Origin: Gp7-AA6 sp036001245
GTDB lineage: Bacteria > Acidobacteriota > Thermoanaerobaculia > UBA5066 > Gp7-AA6
NCBI GenBank assembly: GCA_036001245.1
Contig: DASYUL010000061.1
Coordinates: 38,880 to 102,879 of the forward strand
DNA length: 64,000 nucleotides
Direction: 5' to 3'
Shown: positions 9,045 to 17,646 of the stretch, in pieces
How positions within the stretch are numbered: the stretch's first letter is position 1
How the letters are laid out: each line of letters starts with the position of its first letter
The notes under the pieces: model-generated
What the model saw: the letters and a program-made list of their open reading frames with translations, nothing else
Databases searched by the model: none
What the model was told of the DNA's origin: nothing
Program-made: the position numbers and the translations under genes

Positions 9045-10078
9045 CGCAAACCTTTCCGCCGGAGGAGAAAGAGCATCAGGAGCGGGATGCCTACGATCAG
9101 AGCCAGGCTCGTCCCCAACAGCAGGTGGTTGCGCGGCTCCGGTTCGAACCAGTGGAAGTTCATGCCGAAGATGCCGGTAATGGCCGTCACCGGCAGGAAG
9201 ATCAGAGAGATGACCGTCAGTTTCTTGACGACCTCGGAAAGCCGATTGTTCTGCACCGAGAGATAGGCATCGAGCGTGCCCGTCGCGAGCTCGCGATACG
9301 TGTCGATGGAGTCGGCAATTCGAATGAGGTGGTCGTAAATGTCCTGAAAGTAGAAGATCCGGGCGGAGTCCAGAATCGGAGGGTCCCGCCTCAAGAGAAC
9401 GTTGACGGCGTCCCGCTCCGGGGCCGCAATCCGCCGCAGCAAAGCGAGGTCTTTCTTGAGTGCCAGAAGACGCTCGAGATGCGTCTGGTCGTAGTGCTCG
9501 AAGATGTCGTCCTCGATCTCCTGGGACCGTTCCCCGAGGTCGTCCAGAAACAGGAAATAGTCGTCGACCATGGCGTCGAGAATGTCGTAGAGGAGACCGG
9601 AGACGTCTTTCTTGCCCTCCTCGCGCCCGAAGCGCTCGAACGTCTGATCGAGCAGATCGACCGGCGAATCGTGGGTGGCGATCAGGAAGTTCGGCCCGAT
9701 GAAGAAGTCGATCTCCTGGAGCACCCAGTCGCCGTTGTGAGCCTGGCTCGGCCCGACCCGGTAGAAGACGAGGAAATAGCGGTCACCGTAGATGTCGATC
9801 TTGGGCCGCTGGTGGCGGGTCCGCACGTCCTCGATCGCGAGCGGGTGGAAGTGAAATTCCTGCTGGAGCGTGGCGAGCTCCTCCTCGTTGGGAGCGTGCA
9901 GGTCGGAATAGAGGAAGCCGCTCGCGGCGGAAAGATGGGCCGCGCAGCCCTGAAGTGAAATCTCCTCGCGGCGGCCGTCCGGGCGGAAAAGGATAGTGCG
10001 AGGAGGCCGGCGCTCCGTCGGTTTGACGCGTTCGGCCCATCCGACCTCTCCGGGATCCACCTCTCGGAGGAGCGCCAC
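9041..10078 (-). CDS. corA: CorA-family magnesium/cobalt transporter
   Basis: Homopentameric divalent-cation channel. 345 aa: a large cytoplasmic N-terminal domain with acidic helices, then two C-terminal membrane helices. The signature GMN is at about 305-307 (ITGIFGMNFHWFEPEP), and the second helix ends in a basic LLRRKGLR tail. First gene of a four-gene overlapping operon (corA-rsmA-rnj-uppP) and divergent from the GGDEF gene across 47 bases, so the two promoters must lie close together. The link between a cation channel and RNA genes is positional only. Confidence 0.93.
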   Translation of the reverse strand: MALLREVDPGEVGWAERVKPTERRPPRTILFRPDGRREEISLQGCAAHLSAASGFLYSDLHAPNEEELATLQQEFHFHPLAIEDVRTRHQRPKIDIYGDRYFLVFYRVGPSQAHNGDWVLQEIDFFIGPNFLIATHDSPVDLLDQTFERFGREEGKKDVSGLLYDILDAMVDDYFLFLDDLGERSQEIEDDIFEHYDQTHLERLLALKKDLALLRRIAAPERDAVNVLLRRDPPILDSARIFYFQDIYDHLIRIADSIDTYRELATGTLDAYLSVQNNRLSEVVKKLTVISLIFLPVTAITGIFGMNFHWFEPEPRNHLLLGTSLALIVGIPLLMLFLLRRKGLR

Positions 10079-10125
10079 GAATCGAGCGTATCAAATGGTA
10101 GAATTCTTACGTTCCGACGAACCCC

Positions 10126-11283
10126 ATGTTGAACGTACACACACTTGACAATCGGCGGCTCGAGAACTTCCTCGAGAGGCACAAGGCGTACTACGCCTAC
10201 ACGGGGGAGATCGAGATCGATCGCTTCCTCCGCGAGATTCTTCAGAAGGCGAATGAGTTCGTGCCGTCGGAAGCGGGCTCCATCCTGCTCGACGACCCGA
10301 TGACGAAGAACTCCGACGATCGCATGGAGAACGACCTCGTCTTCATCGCGACCTATGGGGCGCGCGCGGACGCCCGCCTGAACCGCCGCATGAATGCACG
10401 GCTCGGCATCGTCGGCCACGTCTACGCGACCGGCGCCGGCTACATGACCGACGACGTGCTATCCGACCCTTACTTCTATCCGACTCTGGACCTGCCCGAC
10501 GACTTCGAGACCCGATCGGTCGTCTGCGTGCCCATCCGCATCGAAGCCGCGGTGTGCGGCGTGCTGGAGCTCGTGAACAAGATCGGGCCGGGCGGTTTCC
10601 GCGAGAAAGACCGGCGGCTGCTCGAGATCTTCGCCGACTACGCCTCGATCTCGATCCAGAACCTCCTCGACGCGCGCCGCGCCTTCGAGGTCGCCAAGCG
10701 CGACGGCCTGACGGGCCTCTTCAACGAGCGCTACCTGCATCTGCGGCTGACGCAGGAGCTCTCGCGCATTTCTCGCGACGGCGGCGATCTGTCCGTCGTG
10801 TTCCTCGACCTCGACAACCTGAAGTCGGTGAACGATCGGCACGGACATCTCGCCGGCAGCCAGGTCCTGCGCGAGGTCGGGTACCTCCTGCGCCGCACCG
10901 TGACCGACGACCGCGCGACGCTGACCCGCTACGGCGGCGACGAGTTCGTTCTGATTCTGCCGGGACACGACATGAAGGACGGCATGGAGGTCGCGCAGGC
11001 GATCCGAAACGCGATCCGCTCGTCGACGTTCCTCTCGCGCCCGTACGGATTCAACGACCCTGCCCTGAACCTGCAGGGAGTTCTGACCGCGTCGCTCGGC
11101 GTGTCCGCGATCCGGTCGAACGCCACGCCCGGCGCCTCGGTCGAGCAACAGAAGAACGAGCTCCTGCGCGCGGCCGACGCCGCGCTCTATCGCGCCAAGC
11201 AGAGCGGCAAGGACCGCTGCGTCGGGGCCCGCGGCGAAGACAGCCGCTTCGCCGCCGCGCAGTCCGTGGCGGGAGGGGGATAG
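10126..11283 (+). CDS. GAF-GGDEF diguanylate cyclase
   Basis: Likely makes the second messenger cyclic di-GMP. 385 aa and no membrane segment, so cytoplasmic. A GAF sensor domain occupies about residues 20-185 (the VVCVPIRIEAAVCGVLELVN strand pair is typical). A GGDEF domain follows, with catalytic RYGGDEF at about 268-274. The residues before GGDEF do not form an RxxD inhibitory site, so feedback inhibition through the canonical I-site is unlikely. ATG start, divergent from corA. The 3' end runs directly into a palindromic repeat. Confidence 0.92.
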   Translation: MLNVHTLDNRRLENFLERHKAYYAYTGEIEIDRFLREILQKANEFVPSEAGSILLDDPMTKNSDDRMENDLVFIATYGARADARLNRRMNARLGIVGHVYATGAGYMTDDVLSDPYFYPTLDLPDDFETRSVVCVPIRIEAAVCGVLELVNKIGPGGFREKDRRLLEIFADYASISIQNLLDARRAFEVAKRDGLTGLFNERYLHLRLTQELSRISRDGGDLSVVFLDLDNLKSVNDRHGHLAGSQVLREVGYLLRRTVTDDRATLTRYGGDEFVLILPGHDMKDGMEVAQAIRNAIRSSTFLSRPYGFNDPALNLQGVLTASLGVSAIRSNATPGASVEQQKNELLRAADAALYRAKQSGKDRCVGARGEDSRFAAAQSVAGGG

Positions 11284-11360
11284 GGACAGATTCATTTAAC
11301 GGTAAGAGAACGAGGACAAATCTATTTAACGGACGGGGAAGTTAAATAAATCTGTCCCCC
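11284..11360. repeat. interspersed repeat with inverted ends (GGGACAGATT...AAATCTGTCCC)
   Basis: Between the cyclase stop and the lysine aminotransferase. The left end reads GGGACAGATTCATTTAAC and the right end GTTAAATAAATCTGTCCC, an imperfect inverted repeat; an internal ACAAATCTATTTAAC copies the left end. A shorter relative lies at 37608-37636. The layout resembles REP elements mobilised by Y1-type (RAYT) transposases (inference). It could also terminate the upstream gene. Confidence 0.6.
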
Positions 11361-11383
11361 CTCGTGCTATCTTTCCGCCTTCC

Positions 11384-12724
11384 ATGACTACGACTACCCG
11401 GACCGAACTGTCGCCGAAAGACGTTCTCGATGTCCTTTCCCGTCACATTCTCGTCGACGGCTACCACGTCGTCATGGACCTGGAGAGGAGCCGCGGCTCC
11501 TATCTCTACGACTCCCGCAGCAAGCGGATGCTCCTCGATTTCTTCACCAACTTCGCCACGTATCCGGTGGGCTACAACCATCCGAAGACGGCGGACCCCG
11601 AGTACCGGGAAAGAATTCTTCTCGCCGGGCTCAACAAGCCGACCAACAGCGACACGTACACGACCCTCTACGCGGAGTTCGTCGAGACCTTTTCGACGCT
11701 CGCGGTACCGGCGACCCATACGGGGCATCTCTTCTTCGTCGAGGGCGGCTCACTCGCCGTCGAGAACGCTCTGAAGGCCGCCTTCGACTGGAAGGTTCGG
11801 AAAAACCTCGCGCGCGGAGACTCCCTCGAGCGCGGCCGGCAGATCCTCCACTTCCGCCACGCGTTCCACGGGCGCTCCGGCTACGCGATCTCGATGACGA
11901 ATACCGCGGACCCGCGGAAGACCCAGTACTTTCCGAAGTTCGAGTGGCCGCGGCTCACCTGCCCGAAGCTGTCCTTCCCCGTGACAGCGGACGTCCTCTC
12001 CGAGGTCGCCGCGGCGGAAGACCGCGTCGAGCAGGAGATCCGCGAGGCGTGCGCGCGGTTCCCCGACGACATCGCGGCGCTGATCATCGAGCCCATCCAG
12101 GGTGAAGGCGGCGACAACCATTTCCGGCCGGAGCTGTTCTCCCGGCTGCGCCGTCTCGCCGACGAGCTCGAGTTCCTGCTCATCTTCGACGAGGTCCAGA
12201 CCGGCGTCGGCCTGACGGGGACGATGTGGGCCTGGCAGCAGTTCGGCGTCGAGCCGGACCTCTTCTGCTACGGAAAGAAAACGCAGGTCTGCGGCTTTGC
12301 CTCGAACGGCCGAATCGACGACGTGGACAACGTCTTCAAGGTTTCCTCGCGGATCAACTCCACGTGGGGCGGGAACCTGGTGGACATGGTCCGTTGCGCG
12401 AAGTACCTCGAGATCATCGCCGAGGAGAACCTGACCGAGAAGGCGCGCATCGTTGGTGATCATCTGACGGCTCGCCTGCGGGAACTGGCGCAGGAGGTTC
12501 CGGTGATCTCGAACGTGCGCGGCCGGGGACTCTTCGTCGCCTTCGACCTGCCGGACAAGGAGAGCCGTGACCGGACACAAGCGGCCTGCCTCGAGAACGG
12601 TCTGATCACGCTCGCCTCCGGCGCCTCCGCCATCCGATTCCGCCCCGCGCTGAACCTCTCGCGCGAAGAGGCGGACGAAGGCGTGCGGAAGCTGCGTCGC
12701 GCGGTCCAGTCGGTCCAGAGCTAG
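11384..12724 (+). CDS. lat: L-lysine 6-aminotransferase (lysine epsilon-aminotransferase)
   Basis: PLP-dependent class III aminotransferase that moves the epsilon-amino group of lysine to 2-oxoglutarate, giving alpha-aminoadipate semialdehyde (cyclises to piperideine-6-carboxylate). 446 aa, as in the family. The features separating it from general class III enzymes are the FFTNFATYPVGYNHP opening, LFFVEGGSLAVENALKAAFD, and the PLP lysine within FCYGKKTQVCG (residues 298-299). The cofactor-binding FDEVQTGVG is present. No dehydrogenase partner is adjacent; both flanks are repeats. The product may feed lysine degradation or a stress-linked pool (inference). Confidence 0.92.
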   Translation: MTTTTRTELSPKDVLDVLSRHILVDGYHVVMDLERSRGSYLYDSRSKRMLLDFFTNFATYPVGYNHPKTADPEYRERILLAGLNKPTNSDTYTTLYAEFVETFSTLAVPATHTGHLFFVEGGSLAVENALKAAFDWKVRKNLARGDSLERGRQILHFRHAFHGRSGYAISMTNTADPRKTQYFPKFEWPRLTCPKLSFPVTADVLSEVAAAEDRVEQEIREACARFPDDIAALIIEPIQGEGGDNHFRPELFSRLRRLADELEFLLIFDEVQTGVGLTGTMWAWQQFGVEPDLFCYGKKTQVCGFASNGRIDDVDNVFKVSSRINSTWGGNLVDMVRCAKYLEIIAEENLTEKARIVGDHLTARLRELAQEVPVISNVRGRGLFVAFDLPDKESRDRTQAACLENGLITLASGASAIRFRPALNLSREEADEGVRKLRRAVQSVQS

Positions 12725-12812
12725 AGCTCCGTCGCCGCCGGGCGTCCCCTCCGGGTGACGCATTTTATTCACCGAGCGGGCTGGCACGGGGCCGATCCTG
12801 CACTGAGGCCCC

Positions 12813-12907
12813 GGGGGTCAGGTCTCCACTTGCCCCTTTGCTTCGCAAAGTGGCAAGGCCGTCCGAGCTCGACGGCCGCCGTGGTGATCAGTGAAGACCT
12901 GACCCCA
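12813..12907. repeat. repeat element with TIR and central hairpin (GGGGTCAGGTCT family), full copy 1
   Basis: About 95 bases bounded by GGGGGTCAGGTCTCC on the left and AAGACCTGACCCC on the right, an inverted pair. Inside is a strong hairpin, CTTGCC-CTTTGC with GCAAAG-GGCAAG around TTC. It ends four bases before the stop codon of the sugar dehydrogenase gene. Full copy 2 is at 30082-30179 and a half copy at 39639-39671. Confidence 0.75.
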
Positions 12908-12910
12908 CTC

Positions 12911-14968
12911 TCATTTCTTGCCCTTCCTGTACGTCGCCGTGTAAGTCGCCGGCGCGGTGGGGGTCGCCACCGAGTGCGTGGCCGCGCCCCCATCGGACCA
13001 GCTGACGAAGCTGTACGGGGGCTGCCGCGTTGGAGCGGCGAGACTGAGCTGCCACCCCGCCCACGACGTGATCGTCGTCGGCCCGGTGACACTGGTCCCG
13101 TTGACCGTCAGGTTCAGTCCGGCCGGGTTCGTCGCCAGCGTGACCGCCACCGTCCGCGGCTGGATGTTGCGGTTCGCCGTTCCCGAGAGCCCCCCGGAGT
13201 CCCTCGCGGTCAGGGAGATCTCGAGGTAGCTGTTCGTCGTCGCGGCGAGGTTTTCCGGCGCCGGCGCGGTGAACGTGAGGTTGTTTCCGGTTCCCGAGAA
13301 CCACGGGTGCGTATGGGTCATGTGGTGCAGCAGAACGGTCCACTGGAGCGTCGCTGGACTGATCGTTCCGTCCTGCGCATCGGTGGCGCTTCCGGTCAGC
13401 GTGATCGTCTGTCCGACGGAAAACGTCGAGCCCGCGGACGGCGACGAAATGACGGGCGAGGGTGGTGTGTTGCCCGAAAAGATCGCGACCGTGACCGGCG
13501 CCGAGGTTGCGTTCTTGGAATCGCGGACCGTGAGCGACGCCGTGTAGTTCCCGGCCGAGTACGGGTGAGACGTCGTCGGGATCATGGTCGTCGCGGTCTG
13601 ACCGTCGCCGAAGTTCCACAGCCAGGTCAGTTGATCGCCATCGGGGTCGCTCGACCCGCTGCCGTTGAAATTGACGGTGAGCGGAGCGGGTCCGCTCGTC
13701 GGCGACGCCGTCATCGAAGCCGTCGGAACGCCGTTGGTCGCGGTGAAGTAGATGCGCCGCACCTGTCCTCCGCCCGCGTACGTCGTGTAATAGAGCGCCT
13801 GACCGCCTGCGCGCGGTCCGAAGAGAAGGTGCACGGCGCTCGAGCCGCCGAGACCGGTCGCGAAGTCCGTCGACACGTAGCCGGGCCCGCTCGATTGCAG
13901 CCGGAAAATCTTTCCGCAGACGTAGTCGGCGAAGAGGTAGTCCCCGTCGTAGTCCGCCGGCCAGACGCCCTGGGGGACGAACGCCGCGCCCGTGATCGAG
14001 GCGCAGCCGGTCGTACGGCCGTAGTCGTAGATCGGGTTGGTCATGCCGACGGGAGGCGGACCGCAGTTGCTCGTCGAGCCGGTCGCGCAGTGGCCTTCGC
14101 GGACGTTCCAGCCGTAGTCCGCACCGGCCTGCCCGAGATCGATCTCTTCCCACGTGTCCTGGCCGACGTCGTTGATGAAGAATCGAGTGCCAGCGGCATT
14201 CGGGTCGAACCCGATCCGGAAAGGGTTGCGCAGGCCCCACGCAAAGGTCTCCCGGCACTTGTTGCCCGCGGTCGTGCCGCCGGTGAAGCGGCAGTCGGCC
14301 GTGCCGGCGCCGGTGAACGGGTTGTCCGACGGGATGGCCCCGTCGCGCGTGATCCGGAGGATCTTTCCGACGAGGCTGTGCTGGTCCCGGGAGGCGTCGT
14401 TCGATCCCGCGCATCCGCCGCCGGCGTAGTCGCATCCGCCGTCGCCGACGCTCACGTAGAGATAGCCGTCCTTGCCGAACTGAACGTCCCCGGCATTGTG
14501 GTTGCCGGCCGTGGACGGGATGTTGTCGATCAGGACGGTACCGCCCGATGCCACGTTCGACGACGAGAGCGTGTAGCGCGAGACCCGGTTGACGCAGGTC
14601 CCGGTCCGGTTGAACGTGTAGTACACGTAGATGAAGTTGTTGTTCGGCGTGGCGAAGCTCGGATCGACGGCGACGCCGAGAAGTCCGCGTTCGGAATTGG
14701 AGCAAGTGGTCGCAGTGAGGTCCAGCGCGGCCGTCGCCTGGAGCACGCCGCCCTGATACACCCGCAGCTGACCCGGCTGCGTCGTGATCAGGAGACGGCC
14801 GTCCGGAGTGAAAGCGAGCGCCGTCGGCGAACCGACGCTCGCGACGAGCTCGTCGGTGAACCCGGGAGGCAGGGTGATGGCGTACAGGGCCGGCGCGAGG
14901 ATCGAAACGATCGCACAGAGCAGGGCGGCTTGCCGCATCGAGATGGGGCGGGGAGAAGACACACGCAT
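12911..14968 (-). CDS. secreted PQQ-type glucose/sorbosone dehydrogenase with PKD domain
   Basis: 685-aa exported protein. The signal peptide lies in residues 1-30 (QAALLCAIVSILAPALYA). A six-bladed beta-propeller of the glucose/sorbosone dehydrogenase family spans about 32-395; the conserved catalytic region is GNHNAGDVQFGKDGYLYVS, followed by GDGG, ISP-type Ca/PQQ loops and WGLRNPFRIGFDP. A PKD domain follows (about 400-485, WNFGDG), then an Ig-like region and a C-terminal beta domain (SWSDGGAATHSV). Many Cys pairs suggest periplasmic or extracellular folding. GGAGG sits six bases upstream of the ATG. Probably oxidises sugars outside the cytoplasm; the substrate is unknown. Confidence 0.88.
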   Translation of the reverse strand: MRVSSPRPISMRQAALLCAIVSILAPALYAITLPPGFTDELVASVGSPTALAFTPDGRLLITTQPGQLRVYQGGVLQATAALDLTATTCSNSERGLLGVAVDPSFATPNNNFIYVYYTFNRTGTCVNRVSRYTLSSSNVASGGTVLIDNIPSTAGNHNAGDVQFGKDGYLYVSVGDGGCDYAGGGCAGSNDASRDQHSLVGKILRITRDGAIPSDNPFTGAGTADCRFTGGTTAGNKCRETFAWGLRNPFRIGFDPNAAGTRFFINDVGQDTWEEIDLGQAGADYGWNVREGHCATGSTSNCGPPPVGMTNPIYDYGRTTGCASITGAAFVPQGVWPADYDGDYLFADYVCGKIFRLQSSGPGYVSTDFATGLGGSSAVHLLFGPRAGGQALYYTTYAGGGQVRRIYFTATNGVPTASMTASPTSGPAPLTVNFNGSGSSDPDGDQLTWLWNFGDGQTATTMIPTTSHPYSAGNYTASLTVRDSKNATSAPVTVAIFSGNTPPSPVISSPSAGSTFSVGQTITLTGSATDAQDGTISPATLQWTVLLHHMTHTHPWFSGTGNNLTFTAPAPENLAATTNSYLEISLTARDSGGLSGTANRNIQPRTVAVTLATNPAGLNLTVNGTSVTGPTTITSWAGWQLSLAAPTRQPPYSFVSWSDGGAATHSVATPTAPATYTATYRKGKK

Positions 14969-15080
14969 CGGGATACCTCCGGTAATTTATGAACGGTCTG
15001 ACCGGCAGCAAATTCGGTGCCCGGCAGGACGGGTGTGCCCGACGCGCGCTCGTGTTATTCTATTGATCAACTCTTCTGGA

Positions 15081-15914
15081 ATGAAAGCGATGCGTCAATC
15101 AGGTCGGGTGGCCGGTCTGCTCCTGCTCGGGGCGGCGCTCGCGTGCGCGCGCAAGCCGGCGTCCATCCAGGTCTCTCCCCACAAGGTCGTCCTGTACGGG
15201 ATCGATCGAAGCCAGCGGCTCACCGCTCGAGTGCTCGACCGGAAGGGGGAGCCGCTCGACGAGATGAAGCCCGCCTGGTCCTCTTCGACGCAGGACGTCG
15301 CCACGGTGGACGAGGCGGGCCGCGTCGTGTCGAAGGGAGAGGGCAAGGCGATGATCGCGGTCAAGGTCGGCGAGCTCTCCGTCCAGGTTCCCGTGGAAGT
15401 CGTCGATGCCGCGACGATCGACGTCGTGCCGGCGCGGGCGACCCTCGCGGGGCCTCCCGGGACGACATACCCCGTGAGCGCCGTGGTGAAGAGCTCGAAA
15501 AATCAGCCGATCGCCCTTCGGCCGACGTGGACGTCGTCCAACCCGAAGATCGTGACGGTCTCTCCCGAAGGCGTCATCACGTCGGTCGCGAACGGAGCGG
15601 CGATGGTGACCGCGCACGTCGGTGAGCTCCAGGGCGTCTCCGAGGTTTCGGTGCTCGTCCATGACATCGCGCGGCTGGACGTCCGTCCCGCAACGGCTCT
15701 GGTGCGGGTCGGCGACTCGCAGAAGTTTCAGGTCATCGCCTACGGCCCGGATGGCGGCCGGCTCGAAAACGCGATTGCCCGCTTTCACTCCTCGAATCCG
15801 GCGGTCGCCACGATCGACGGCGACGGCGTCGCTGTGGGAGTCGCGGCGGGGACCGCCACGATTCGCGTAGACCTCGCCGGTCAGGCCGCGGAGGCGACGC
15901 TCATCGTCAACTGA
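15081..15914 (+). CDS. lipoprotein with three bacterial Ig-like (BIG2) domains
   Basis: 277-aa probable lipoprotein. The N-terminal GLLLLGAALACARK carries a lipobox-like ALAC with the acylated Cys at about residue 23. Three tandem BIG2 domains of 80-85 residues follow, starting near ASIQVSPHKVV, ATIDVVPARAT and ARLDVRPATAL; each has the typical W/FxSSNPxVATVDxxGxVxxVxxGxAxI core. Such domains bind other surface proteins or sugars, or act as spacers; no catalytic domain is attached. I took the ATG at 15081; a second ATG three codons downstream has a slightly better upstream GGA. Divergent from the sugar dehydrogenase, which is also exported. Confidence 0.8.
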   Translation: MKAMRQSGRVAGLLLLGAALACARKPASIQVSPHKVVLYGIDRSQRLTARVLDRKGEPLDEMKPAWSSSTQDVATVDEAGRVVSKGEGKAMIAVKVGELSVQVPVEVVDAATIDVVPARATLAGPPGTTYPVSAVVKSSKNQPIALRPTWTSSNPKIVTVSPEGVITSVANGAAMVTAHVGELQGVSEVSVLVHDIARLDVRPATALVRVGDSQKFQVIAYGPDGGRLENAIARFHSSNPAVATIDGDGVAVGVAAGTATIRVDLAGQAAEATLIVN

Positions 15915-15929
15915 GGACGGGAGCGCGGT

Positions 15930-15999
15930 CGCCGGTAGCGGGTCGCGCATCCGATCTCTTCCTTCCGGTTCCCAGCTCCCGGCTTCCGGCTTACGATTG
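15930..15999. repeat. low-complexity word repeat (CCGGTAGCGGGT / GCTCCCGGCTTCCGGCTT)
   Basis: Short words on the theme CCGG(T/C)AGCGGGT, TTCCGGTTCCCAGC and TCCCGGCTTCCGGCTT fill the gap before the MEMO-family gene. The same words occur at 57111-57183. Function unknown. Confidence 0.45.
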
Positions 16000-16003
16000 G
16001 CTT

Positions 16004-16810
16004 GTGTCCATTCGCCAGCCGGCAGTCGCCGGTTCGTTCTACGAGGACAGGCCCGAGAAGCTCGAGCGCGACGTCCGCCGCCTCGTTCCGCCGGACCTCC
16101 GACCCGAGCCCGCAATCGGCGCGATCGTTCCCCACGCCGGCTACGTGTACTCCGGCCCCGTTGCGGGCGCGGTTTACGGCCGGCTGCGCCTGCCGCCGGT
16201 GGCCGTGATCCTCTGCCCGAACCACACGGGCCGGGGCGCGGGCGGGGCGCTCGACCCGTCGGAGAGCTGGCGCACTCCCATCGGAGACGTTCCGTTCGCG
16301 CGGCGTCTCGCCGACCGGATTCTCGAGGGCGCTCCGAGTCTCGAACCGGACGCGGAAGCCCACCGGCGCGAACACTCCCTGGAGGTGCAGCTCCCCTTTC
16401 TCCGCCTCCTCCGGCCGGACGTCGAGATCGTCCCGATCTGTCTCGGCGAGGTTTCCCTGCCGCTCTGCCGCGAGGTGGGCGAGGCGATCGCAGATGTCGT
16501 CCGGCAGGAAGAGGAGCGTCCGATTCTGCTCGCCTCGTCCGACATGAACCATTACGAGTCCCGGCAGGTTGGACGCGCGAAGGACGATCTCGCGCTGGCG
16601 CAGATCGAGGCGCTCGACGCCGAAGGGCTCTTTCAGACGGTGCTCACGAAGTCGATCTCGATGTGCGGGTTTCTTCCCGCCACGGCGCTCCTGTTCGCCG
16701 CGCGGGCGCTCGGAGCGCGCCGCGCCGAGGTCGTTTCTCGAAGAGACAGCGGTGACGAGACCGGCGACGACTCGTCGGTCGTCGGCTACGCAGGAGTGGT
16801 GATCACGTGA
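16004..16810 (+). CDS. MEMO1-family protein (AmmeMemoRadiSam system protein B)
   Basis: 268-aa cytoplasmic protein of the MEMO fold, related to LigB-type extradiol dioxygenases. It opens with RQPAVAGSFYEDRPEKLERDV, typical of the family. The conserved metal-site residues are recognisable: His44 (IVPHAGYVYSGP), His74 (CPNHTGRG) and a Cys in SMCGFLPATALLF; SSDMNHYE is also present. In many genomes it sits beside AMMECR1 and a radical-SAM protein, but neither is in this window. GTG start; no clear ribosome-binding site. Its stop overlaps the stress-protein start (GTGA), so the two are co-translated. Biochemical role unknown. Confidence 0.88.
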   Translation: MSIRQPAVAGSFYEDRPEKLERDVRRLVPPDLRPEPAIGAIVPHAGYVYSGPVAGAVYGRLRLPPVAVILCPNHTGRGAGGALDPSESWRTPIGDVPFARRLADRILEGAPSLEPDAEAHRREHSLEVQLPFLRLLRPDVEIVPICLGEVSLPLCREVGEAIADVVRQEEERPILLASSDMNHYESRQVGRAKDDLALAQIEALDAEGLFQTVLTKSISMCGFLPATALLFAARALGARRAEVVSRRDSGDETGDDSSVVGYAGVVIT

Positions 16811-17643
16811 CGTTTTCTCGAATCGCAGTCGGTCTCGACGGGTCTCCGCACGCGGAGACCGCTCTCTCCCATTCGCTCCGGATCGCGCGCGCCACGGGAG
16901 CGCTCGTGCGCGGCATCCACGTCGTCGATCGGTCGATGCTCGACGGGGTGATCGTCGCGGACCTGTCCGGCTCGGTGGGGTTCCAGCCGTTTCTGAACCT
17001 CTCGGGCGAGCTTCACGACGCGCTCGTCTCGGCCGGCGGCGCGATCCTCGCCGCGTTCGAGGATCGCGCAAAGGAGGCGGGCGTGGCCTTCGAGCCGGTC
17101 CTCCGAGAGGGCAACGTCTCACAGATCCTCGAGGAAGAGGCGCAGATGTCGGACCTCGCGGCGGTCGGATCGCGCGGCGCCAACGCGGCTCACCGGCGGG
17201 ACCTGGTCGGGCGGCACGCCGACGCGATGGCGAGGAGAATGCCGGCGCCGCTTCTCGTCGCGCCGGAGGAGTACCGCGACTTCGAGCAGCCGCTGCTCGC
17301 CTGGGACGGCTCACCGAAGTCGCGGAAGGCGCTCGTCCTGGCGGCGGAGCTCGCCGCTCTCTTCGAGCTGCCGGTCCGCGTCGTGGTCGCGTCCAACGAC
17401 GCGGAGGAGGGGCACGCCCTTCTCGCCGAGGCGGAGGAGGAACTGCGCTACCGGCACGTCAAGGTGTCGAGCGTGCTCCGGGCGGACCACCCCGACGACG
17501 CGATCTTCGCGGAGATCGCCGCGGGCGCGGACCTCGTCGCCATGGGCGCGCACGGCCACGGCCGGGTCGTCGAGCTCGTGCTGGGCTCGACGACGGACCG
17601 GGTGCTGCGCGCCGCGACCGTTCCGGTGCTGCTCGCTTCGTAG
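16807..17643 (+). CDS. universal stress protein with two UspA domains
   Basis: 278-aa tandem Usp protein. Domain 1 (about 1-150) starts SRIAVGLDGSPHAETALSHS; domain 2 (about 155-278) starts PLLAWDGSPKSRKAL and ends with the nucleotide-binding pattern MGAHGHGRVVELVLGST, so domain 2 likely binds ATP, while the GSRGANAAHRRDLVG motif of domain 1 is less canonical. The GTG start overlaps the stop of the MEMO-family gene. No other stress gene is adjacent. The downstream flank is a repeat array. Confidence 0.88.
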   Translation: MTFSRIAVGLDGSPHAETALSHSLRIARATGALVRGIHVVDRSMLDGVIVADLSGSVGFQPFLNLSGELHDALVSAGGAILAAFEDRAKEAGVAFEPVLREGNVSQILEEEAQMSDLAAVGSRGANAAHRRDLVGRHADAMARRMPAPLLVAPEEYRDFEQPLLAWDGSPKSRKALVLAAELAALFELPVRVVVASNDAEEGHALLAEAEEELRYRHVKVSSVLRADHPDDAIFAEIAAGADLVAMGAHGHGRVVELVLGSTTDRVLRAATVPVLLAS

Positions 17644-17646
17644 ATG

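Noticed and set aside
12888..15011. 707-codon minus-strand frame parallel to the sugar dehydrogenase
   Set aside because: Same strand but another frame; no signal peptide or motif, while the 12911-14968 frame has both and a ribosome-binding site.
16004..17643. Full AMMECR1-Memo-radical SAM system
   Set aside because: Only the MEMO-family member is present; no AMMECR1 or radical-SAM gene in the window.
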